Of a stretch of DNA of 5,218 nt, positions 1-4,446 are shown in pieces (position 1 is the stretch's first letter; the number at the start of each line of letters is the position of its first letter). The stretch is from positions 1 through 5,218 of the forward strand of contig JAODNQ010000220.1 of NCBI GenBank assembly GCA_025464695.1. Reading direction: 5' to 3'. The notes beneath the pieces are model-generated. The model ran no database searches, had not been told where the DNA came from, and saw only the letters and a list, made by a program, of their open reading frames with translations. The DNA is from Frankiales bacterium (GTDB taxonomy: Bacteria; Actinomycetota; Actinomycetes; Mycobacteriales; SCTD01). A program made the translations under genes and the position numbers.

Positions 1-1
1 G

Positions 2-883
2 TCAGCGCGCGCTGACCGCCTCCGGTGCCGCCGCGGCGGCCACCCCGCGCGGACGGCGCGCCGCCAGCCACGCCCCGACGAGGACGAGCACCAGCCCGAC
101 CACTCCCGCCGCCGTCAGCCGCTCGTCGCGCAGCGCCACCCCGTACCCGACGGCGAACACGGGGGCGAGGTAGGTGACCAGCACGGTGCGCTCGGGCCCC
201 ACGGCGTCGACCAGCCAGTAGAACCCGACGAACGCGAGGCCGGTGCCGACCAGCCCGAGCACCGCCACGGCGGCCACGCCCCGGCCGGTGGGCAGGCCCT
301 CCGGGAGGTCGAGCAGCACGGCCGGGAGCAGGAGCAGGCTGCTCGAGGCCAGCACGCCGGCGAGCAGGGCCAGCCGCGGGACGTCGGGGAAGCCCCGCGA
401 CGTCCAGACCGCGCCGACGGCGTAGCCCGCAGCGGCGAGCAGGACCAGCACGCAGCCGAGCGGGCCGCCGGGAGCGGCGCCCAGCAGGAGCCCGACGCCG
501 ACGATCCCCACCAGCAGCCCCACCCAGGCGGCACCCGTGGGGGCCGGGCGGCCGAGGACCGGCGCGAGCAGGGCGCCCCAGAGCGGGGTGCTGGCGACCA
601 GGGTGCCGGCGAGGCCGCTCGGGATGTCGCGCTCCCCGACGGCGATGAGCAGCATGGGGGCGGCCTGCTGCACCAGGGCGAGCAGCAGCACCGCGCGCCA
701 CCGGCCGCGCAGCGCGCCGAGCTGCCGGCGGGCGAGCAGCGACACGAGGACGGCGGCCGGCACGAACCGCCCGAACGTCAGGGCGGACGCCGTCGTCGAC
801 TCGAGCGCCTCGGCGATCAACGGGTACGAGGCGCCCCACGTGGCGGCGAGGCCGAGCAGGACGAGCAGGGGCCGGAGCGTCAC
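2..883 (-). CDS. EamA/DMT-family transporter, ten membrane helices
   Basis: Inner-membrane transporter of the drug/metabolite transporter superfamily, which exports or exchanges small metabolites; the substrate cannot be read from sequence. The 293 residues contain about ten hydrophobic segments, roughly at 4-20, 35-52, 64-82, 91-110, 117-136, 141-161, 169-191, 203-225, 232-250 and 257-275. They form two EamA repeats (about 5-136 and 142-275). Family-like signatures are ATWGASY at 14-20, RF at 39-40, and the second-repeat run from GTGLAFVG (213-220) to YLAPVFAVGYG (238-248). The last 18 residues are an Ala/Arg-rich tail. Length is normal for the family. The start is GTG; the upstream GGA is only 3 bases from it, so the ribosome site is poor, but the first helix begins at once and no better start is visible. 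It lies 46 bases after the acyltransferase gene in the same direction and could be the last gene of that operon. Family assignment is firm; substrate and operon membership are not. Confidence 0.93.
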   Translation of the reverse strand: MTLRPLLVLLGLAATWGASYPLIAEALESTTASALTFGRFVPAAVLVSLLARRQLGALRGRWRAVLLLALVQQAAPMLLIAVGERDIPSGLAGTLVASTPLWGALLAPVLGRPAPTGAAWVGLLVGIVGVGLLLGAAPGGPLGCVLVLLAAAGYAVGAVWTSRGFPDVPRLALLAGVLASSSLLLLPAVLLDLPEGLPTGRGVAAVAVLGLVGTGLAFVGFYWLVDAVGPERTVLVTYLAPVFAVGYGVALRDERLTAAGVVGLVLVLVGAWLAARRPRGVAAAAAPEAVSAR

Positions 884-929
884 CCGTCCAGGCTCGCAGA
901 CCGGTCCAGCGTGTGAGGGACGGGCAGGC

Positions 930-1889
930 TCAGAAGAAGACGCTGCGGCGCTGCATGAGCAGCGTGTAGAGCGTCGACTGGATGGTCTCCCGGACCTGGT
1001 CGGTGAGGTTGAAGACCAGCATCGGGTCGTCGGCCGCCCCGGGCCCGAGGGAGGCCGTCTCGATCGGCTCGCCGAACTCGATGATCCACTTGCTGGGGAG
1101 CGGGACCAGCCCGAGCGGGCCGAGCAGCGGGAACAGCGGCGTCACGGGGGCGTAGGGCAGCCCCAGCAGGCGGGCGAGCGACTTCACGTTGCCGAGCATC
1201 GGGTAGATCTCCTCGGCGCCGACGATCGACACCGGGATGATCGGCTTGCCGGTGCGCAGAGCCGCCGAGACGAACCCGCCGCGCCCGAACCGCTGCAGCT
1301 TGTACCGCTCGCTGAACGGCTTGCCGATGCCCTTGAACCCCTCGGGGAAGACCCCGACGAGCTCGCCGTCGGACAGCAGCCGCTCGGCGTCGGCGTTGCA
1401 GGCGAGGGTGTTGCCCGCCTTGCGGGCCAGCGGCGCGACGACGGGCAGCCGGAACACGAGGTCGGCGGCGAGCATCCGCAGGTGGCGGTGGGCGGGGTGG
1501 TGGTCGAGCAGGGCCAGCGCCGTCATGAGGCCGTCGACGGGGAGCGTGCCGGAGTGGTTGGCGACGACGAGGGCGCCCCCGACGTCGGGGACGTTCTCGA
1601 GCCCGCGGGTCTCGACCCGGAACCACTTGTCGTACAGCGGCCGCAGGGGCGGGGCGAGCAGGTGCTCGGTGAGGTCGGCGTCGAACCCGAAGTCGTCGAC
1701 CTCGTAGTCGCCGGTGAGCCGGCGCCGCAGGAAGGCCAGGGCGGCGGCCAGCGCCTGCTCGCCGTCGGAGGCCTCCGCGACGCCCTCGGGAGCGACGTCG
1801 GCCGGCTGGGGCGGCGTCGCGGGTGCCACGCGCGGGCGGTCGGGCCGGGGGGCGAGCGGGATGACCTTGCCGAGACCGGGCTCAGACAC
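930..1889 (-). CDS. Lysophospholipid acyltransferase-like protein (PlsC/MGAT-like LPLAT superfamily)
   Basis: Predicted membrane-associated acyltransferase that moves an acyl group from acyl-CoA or acyl-ACP to a glycerolipid or related alcohol; the acceptor is unknown. In 319 residues, the first ~45 are Pro/Ala-rich and probably disordered. The LPLAT core runs about 88-285. Block I is NHSGTLPVDG (111-120), with His112 and Asp119 separated by six residues rather than the usual four of HX4D enzymes. Block III is VFPEGFKG (180-187), and block IV is KPIIPVSIVGAEE (215-227). GRGGF (202-206) and a hydrophobic stretch near 247-263 follow. It resembles, from memory, mycobacterial Rv0502. The GTG start overlaps the end of the epimerase gene by 8 bases (GTGTCTGA is shared), and GGAG lies 6 bases before it, so translation is probably coupled. 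The two genes very likely act in one envelope or lipid pathway. Superfamily is secure; substrate is unknown. Confidence 0.92.
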   Translation of the reverse strand: MSEPGLGKVIPLAPRPDRPRVAPATPPQPADVAPEGVAEASDGEQALAAALAFLRRRLTGDYEVDDFGFDADLTEHLLAPPLRPLYDKWFRVETRGLENVPDVGGALVVANHSGTLPVDGLMTALALLDHHPAHRHLRMLAADLVFRLPVVAPLARKAGNTLACNADAERLLSDGELVGVFPEGFKGIGKPFSERYKLQRFGRGGFVSAALRTGKPIIPVSIVGAEEIYPMLGNVKSLARLLGLPYAPVTPLFPLLGPLGLVPLPSKWIIEFGEPIETASLGPGAADDPMLVFNLTDQVRETIQSTLYTLLMQRRSVFF

Positions 1890-2952
1890 GGGCTGCTCCA
1901 GACGGGACGGGACGCGGGCCGGGCAGGAACCGCTCGGCGAGGTCGAGGACGCGCTGCTCCAGCGCCTGCGCGCTGTCGGGGCTCAGCAGCAGGCCGGGGG
2001 TGCGGGTGGCGGCGAAGTCGTCGAAGGCCTCGACCGTGGGGCGCGGGCCCCAGCCGAGCCGCGCCGAGAGCCGGGAGACGTCGACGACGCGGCCGTGCGA
2101 GAGGTAGCGCATCTGCTCGGGCGAGACGTCGACCAGCCCGGCCGAGCGGAAGCCGCGGGCGACGAGGTCGACCAGGGGCGAGAGCACGGGCACGGACGGC
2201 CGGCCGAGCCGGCGCACGGCCTGCGACAGCAGCAGCACGCCGGAGCCCCCGACGTTGTAGGAACCGGGGTGGTCCTCGACGGTGGTGCGGCGCAGCACCT
2301 CGATGCCGTCGTCCTCGTGGCAGAGCTGGATGCGGGGGTCGAAGCCGAGGACCGTCGGCACGACAGGCAGGGAGAAGTAGCGGGTCAGCGGCGTCGGGAT
2401 GGACGGGCCGATGAAGTTGGTGAAGCGCAGCAGCGACAGCGTGACGTCGGGGCGGCGGCGGCCGAAGCCGCGGACGTAGCCCTCGACCTCGACGGCGTCC
2501 AACGCGTAGCCCGACTTCGGCAGCGCCCGCGGCTCGACGTCCTCGGTGAACAGGGCGGGGTCGCGCGGGCTGGAGCCGTAGACCGCGCTGGTGCTCTTCA
2601 CGACGAGCTTGCGCATGCTCGGGGCCTTCTGGCAGGCCGCGAGCAGCTGCATCGTCCCGATGACGTTGATCTCCTTCATCGCCGTGCGCCCGCCGGCGCC
2701 CTCGGGGGTGGCGATGACGTTCATGTGCACGACGGTGTCGACCGACGCCTGCGCGATCACCTTGGCGATGAGCGGGTTGCGGATGTCGGCCCGCACGAAC
2801 TCCGTGCGGCCGAGCAGGCGCTGCGCCTCGGGGGGCGGCGGGACGGTGTCGACGCCGATGACGCGGTCGACCGTGGGGTCCTCCGCGAGGGTGGCGGCCA
2901 GGCGCGTGCCGAGGTAGCGGCTGACGCCGGTGACGAGGACGACGCGGCTCAT
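1882..2952 (-). CDS. NAD-dependent epimerase/dehydratase family protein (extended SDR, Rv0501/GalE2-like)
   Basis: Rossmann-fold protein of the extended short-chain dehydrogenase family, 356 residues. The dinucleotide-binding segment is VLVTGVSRYLG (5-15), with Arg12 where the canonical TGxxGxxG motif has its middle glycine. Acidic Asp35 ends the second strand, as in NAD-binding members. RADIRNP (54-60) and NVIGT (96-100) follow the family pattern. Ser120/Thr121 and Tyr125 lie in KSTSAVYG. The usual catalytic YxxxK is not intact: Tyr149 is present in SGYALDAVE, but the fourth residue after it is Ala153. A true epimerase reaction is therefore doubtful, and a structural or binding role is possible. 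It has a strong ribosome site, GAGGAG at 2959-2964, 6 bases before ATG. It is translationally coupled to the acyltransferase that follows. It resembles, from memory, mycobacterial Rv0501, annotated galE2; I leave the symbol blank because sugar epimerisation is not shown by the sequence. Confidence 0.92.
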   Translation of the reverse strand: MSRVVLVTGVSRYLGTRLAATLAEDPTVDRVIGVDTVPPPPEAQRLLGRTEFVRADIRNPLIAKVIAQASVDTVVHMNVIATPEGAGGRTAMKEINVIGTMQLLAACQKAPSMRKLVVKSTSAVYGSSPRDPALFTEDVEPRALPKSGYALDAVEVEGYVRGFGRRRPDVTLSLLRFTNFIGPSIPTPLTRYFSLPVVPTVLGFDPRIQLCHEDDGIEVLRRTTVEDHPGSYNVGGSGVLLLSQAVRRLGRPSVPVLSPLVDLVARGFRSAGLVDVSPEQMRYLSHGRVVDVSRLSARLGWGPRPTVEAFDDFAATRTPGLLLSPDSAQALEQRVLDLAERFLPGPRPVPSGAARV

Positions 2953-2996
2953 CGAGGGCTCCTCGCGGTCTGCCTCCCGCGGGCGTGCGGGCCCTC

Positions 2997-3027
2997 AGAC
3001 TACCGGCCGGTAGCCCAGCCGGGTCAG
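2997..3027 (-). promoter_or_regulatory. Candidate promoter for the epimerase-acyltransferase operon
   Basis: Reading the minus strand, a -35-like CTGACC (3022-3027) is followed after 19 bases by TAGTCT (2997-3002), which fits the actinobacterial -10 pattern TANNNT. Transcription would start near 2990, giving a leader of about 37 bases that contains the GAGGAG ribosome site. The spacer is long and the -35 match partial, so this is a prediction by eye. Confidence 0.38.
3000..3013. promoter_or_regulatory. Perfect 14-bp palindrome, candidate repressor operator
   Basis: CTACCGGCCGGTAG reads identically on both strands. It has no loop, and no T-run follows on the minus strand, so it does not look like an intrinsic terminator. 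It lies 47 bases before the epimerase ATG and overlaps the candidate -10 box by three bases, the usual position of an operator for a dimeric repressor such as a TetR-type protein. The regulator is not identifiable here. In DNA this GC-rich, short palindromes built from CCGG also arise by chance. Confidence 0.4.
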
Positions 3028-3043
3028 GCGGCCGGGGCCCGGG

Positions 3044-3898
3044 CTAGGCCGGACCGGCCGGGGTGAGCGTGGACCCGGGCTGCTGCACCACCCGCGCGAG
3101 CACCAGGGGGTCGGCCCGGCGGGCCCGCAGCGTGACGGCCGCGCTGCCCTGGTTCACGGCGACGGTGATCGTGCGGAAGGCGTCCTCGCAGACGGCCAGC
3201 CGGCCCCGGGCGACCTCGCCGTAGGTCAGCCGGAACGGCGCCCGCAGCGTCTTGCCGCCGACCCGCAGCTCGACGTCGTCGCCGAGGTGCATCCCGGCCG
3301 CCTCGAGGTCCGCGGCCTGCACGTTGAGGGTGAGGTTGCCGAAGTGGTCGACCTGGGCGACCTCGCCGTGGACGTGGTCCTCGTCGACCTCGGGCAGCCG
3401 GACGGGGAGCCGGACGAGCGCGTCGACGTCGACGGCGCTGCCGACCTGCTCCAGCGGCAGCCCGGCCGCCAGCCGCGCGGCGACCGGCGAGAAGACGTCG
3501 CGGCCGCGGAAGGTGCGGGCCGGCGTCGGGAGCCACAGCGACGGCTCGTCGAGCGCGTGGGCCGCGACGACGCCGCCCGCCGCCTCCCAGGCCTGGCTGG
3601 TGAGGCCGTTGTCGGGCGACACGAAGGTCGAGCCGTCGGCGGTGCGCACGGCGACGCCCCGCACGGGGGAGGCCCCGAACGGGTCGACGAGCGCGAGGTG
3701 CACCGACGGGGCCGGCAGGTAGGGCACGGCGCTGGCGAGCACCGCCGCGCCCTGCTCGACGTCCTGCGGGTGCACCAGGTGCAGCACGTCGAGGACGCGC
3801 ACCTCGGGGGCGGTCCGGGCGATGACGCCCTTGCACACCCCGAGGAACGCGTCCTCGTAGCCGTAGTCCGACAGGAAGGTGAGCCACGCCACAGTCAC
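3044..3898 (-). CDS. DUF62-family SAM adenosyltransferase (SAM hydroxide adenosyltransferase/chlorinase-fluorinase fold), divergent active site
   Basis: Members of this cytosolic family cleave S-adenosylmethionine to methionine plus adenosine (hydroxide enzymes) or a 5'-halo-adenosine (chlorinase, fluorinase). The 284 residues show the full two-domain layout: SDYGYEDAF (10-18), KGVI (23-26), HPQDVEQGA (43-51), VDP (71-73), PDNGL (95-99) and FRGRD (130-134), then the C-terminal domain with DHFGNLTLN (184-192) and VNQGSAA near 252-258. Asp72 matches the triad Asp of the archaeal enzyme PH0463. The triad His, in TFHGRD there, is Arg131 here. The position of the triad Arg appears to be Val79, with Arg80 one residue later. 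The ~20-residue loop typical of fluorinases is absent. Activity is therefore uncertain. The GTG start lacks a clear ribosome site but lies 7 bases from a TANNNT box, suggesting a leaderless transcript; GTG at 3892 is an alternative start. It begins 26 bases after bS22 and ends 91 bases before the epimerase. Family assignment is firm. Confidence 0.9.
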   Translation of the reverse strand: MTVAWLTFLSDYGYEDAFLGVCKGVIARTAPEVRVLDVLHLVHPQDVEQGAAVLASAVPYLPAPSVHLALVDPFGASPVRGVAVRTADGSTFVSPDNGLTSQAWEAAGGVVAAHALDEPSLWLPTPARTFRGRDVFSPVAARLAAGLPLEQVGSAVDVDALVRLPVRLPEVDEDHVHGEVAQVDHFGNLTLNVQAADLEAAGMHLGDDVELRVGGKTLRAPFRLTYGEVARGRLAVCEDAFRTITVAVNQGSAAVTLRARRADPLVLARVVQQPGSTLTPAGPA

Positions 3899-3905
3899 GT
3901 CAGCG

Positions 3906-3911
3906 ACCGTA
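3906..3911 (-). promoter_or_regulatory. Candidate -10 box for a leaderless DUF62 transcript
   Basis: TACGGT on the minus strand fits TANNNT and ends 7 bases before the GTG at 3898, the spacing that places the transcription start on or next to the start codon. No Shine-Dalgarno-like sequence lies between them. There is no convincing -35 hexamer: the bases at about 17-18 spacing are the end of the bS22 gene. Read-through from bS22 is the alternative. Confidence 0.35.
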
Positions 3912-3924
3912 GCGGGCCCGGGGC

Positions 3925-4023
3925 CTACTTCTTGTTGCGACGCTGGACGCGGGTCTTCTTCAGCAGCTTGCGGTGCTTCTTCTTGGCCATCCGCTTGCGA
4001 CGCTTCTTGATGACGGAACCCAC
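3925..4023 (-). CDS. Small ribosomal subunit protein bS22 (AURKAIP1/COX24 domain), 32 residues
   Basis: A tiny gene too short for most gene finders. It encodes 32 residues, beginning [16 protein letters not shown] and ending RVQRRNKK; 18 of the 32 are Lys or Arg, and none is acidic. This matches, from memory, the actinobacterial ribosomal protein bS22, seen in mycobacterial 70S structures bound to 16S rRNA near the decoding region of the 30S subunit and related to mitochondrial mS38 (AURKAIP1) and yeast COX24. The start is GTG: GAGG lies 8 bases upstream, and the residues [12 protein letters not shown] are the conserved start of the family. The ATG at codon 12 would remove half of the conserved block. 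A candidate promoter (-10 at 4065-4070) precedes it. It follows the helix-turn-helix gene by 89 bases and precedes the DUF62 gene by 26. Codons are mostly AAG and CGC/CGT, consistent with high expression. Confidence 0.93.
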   Translation of the reverse strand: MGSVIKKRRKRMAKKKHRKLLKKTRVQRRNKK

Positions 4024-4031
4024 GTGGACTA

Positions 4032-4035
4032 CCTC
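4032..4035 (-). promoter_or_regulatory. Ribosome-binding site that fixes the bS22 GTG start
   Basis: GAGG on the minus strand, within GCTGAGGTAG, lies 8 bases before the GTG at 4023. It supports the full 32-residue bS22 rather than the internal ATG at codon 12, which has no comparable site. Confidence 0.7.
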
Positions 4036-4064
4036 AGCTCAGGGATGGTTCGGGACGACGCGCC

Positions 4065-4070
4065 AGACTA
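4065..4070 (-). promoter_or_regulatory. Candidate -10 box for bS22
   Basis: TAGTCT on the minus strand fits TANNNT and predicts a transcript start near 4058, about 35 bases before the bS22 GTG and upstream of its GAGG site. The preceding bases give TTGTAGTCTGG, and the octamer GTAGTCTG recurs in the epimerase promoter region. No good -35 hexamer is visible at 17-18 spacing, where the sequence is C-rich. bS22 could instead be transcribed with the helix-turn-helix gene. Confidence 0.35.
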
Positions 4071-4112
4071 CAAGCAGGCGCGCCGGGGGGTGTGGGCGCG
4101 ACGGTCGACCGG

Positions 4113-4394
4113 TCAGCCGGTGGAGGGGAACGCGCCGCGCAGGTACGCGTTGACGGCGCGCTCGGGCACCCGGTAGGACCGGCCGACCCGCACCGACGGC
4201 AGCTCGCCGCTGTGGACGAGGCGGTACACGGTCATCTTGGAGACGCGCAGCAGCCCGGCGACCTCCGCGACCGTCAAGAACCTCAGGTCGTGCAGCTCGC
4301 CGTGCCCGCTCGTCGTCCCGACCACCTGGACAGCACCCACCGTCTGCTCGCGGCGCGGTCGGCGGCTTCCCCACCGTCGACGACGGACACGCAC
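4113..4394 (-). CDS. Excisionase-family helix-turn-helix DNA-binding protein (Rv0500A-like)
   Basis: Small predicted DNA-binding protein with one winged helix-turn-helix of the MerR/excisionase type. The domain covers about residues 38-87: LTVAEVAGLLRVS (40-52) forms the first helix and turn, KMTVYRLVHSGEL (53-65) the recognition helix, and VRVGRSYRV (68-76) the wing, followed by a helix to Leu85. Despite the name, members of this chromosomal type are ordinary regulators or nucleoid-type proteins; there is no integrase or attachment site here. It resembles mycobacterial Rv0500A, also found directly before bS22, so it may control bS22 or itself, which is inference. The start is uncertain. GTG at 4394 gives 93 residues with an Arg-rich N-terminus of ~37 residues that shows no domain; GTG at 4340 or 4325 would give shorter proteins that keep the domain. 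No strong ribosome site favours any of these. It lies 52 bases after the phosphatase-like gene. Confidence 0.88.
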   Translation of the reverse strand: MRVRRRRWGSRRPRREQTVGAVQVVGTTSGHGELHDLRFLTVAEVAGLLRVSKMTVYRLVHSGELPSVRVGRSYRVPERAVNAYLRGAFPSTG

Positions 4395-4404
4395 GAGCCG
4401 CGCG

Positions 4405-4433
4405 AGCGTAGCGGTACCCCGGAGGCGGCACCA
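4405..4433 (-). promoter_or_regulatory. Candidate promoter for the helix-turn-helix gene
   Basis: The minus strand has TACGCT (4405-4410), which fits TANNNT, with TGGTGC (4428-4433) at 17 spacing as a weak -35. Transcription would begin near 4398, only about four bases before the GTG at 4394, so the message would be nearly leaderless. The match is modest and may be chance. Confidence 0.28.
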
Positions 4434-4446
4434 GCGCCCAGACGGC

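Noticed and set aside
884..929. GTCCAG repeated twice between the acyltransferase and transporter genes
   Set aside because: Only two 6-base copies in a GC-rich 46-base gap; no promoter or operator layout supports it.
537..2414. Long plus-strand open frame (625 codons) opposite the transporter, acyltransferase and epimerase genes
   Set aside because: Its translation is low-complexity and Arg/Gly/Ala/Asp-rich with no domain. It is an antisense shadow produced by high GC, and the minus-strand genes have clear family motifs.
1714..3066. Long plus-strand open frame (450 codons) across the epimerase gene
   Set aside because: Same GC-driven antisense artefact; the residues are repetitive Gly/Arg/Asp/Ala runs, and the frame crosses a gene boundary and the control region.
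3024..3887. Minus-strand open frame in a different register across the DUF62 gene
   Set aside because: Arg/Pro/Ala-rich with no motif; it overlaps the clearly conserved DUF62 frame almost completely.
3914..3925. G/C-only near-palindrome after the bS22 stop, considered as a terminator
   Set aside because: The stem is imperfect, has no usable loop and lacks a T-run. The DUF62 -10 box begins immediately after it.
4102..4111. 10-bp palindrome CGGTCGACCG just after the helix-turn-helix stop codon
   Set aside because: It has no loop and no T-run after it, so it is not a terminator. It is short enough to occur by chance in GC-rich DNA and is not placed on a promoter element.
4113..4394. Excisionase label as a sign of a prophage or integrative element
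   Set aside because: There is no integrase, attachment repeat, transposase or base-composition shift, and the gene order matches a conserved chromosomal block.
4039..4431. Minus-strand open frame of 130 codons across the helix-turn-helix gene
   Set aside because: It has no recognisable domain and overlaps the frame that encodes the helix-turn-helix motifs.
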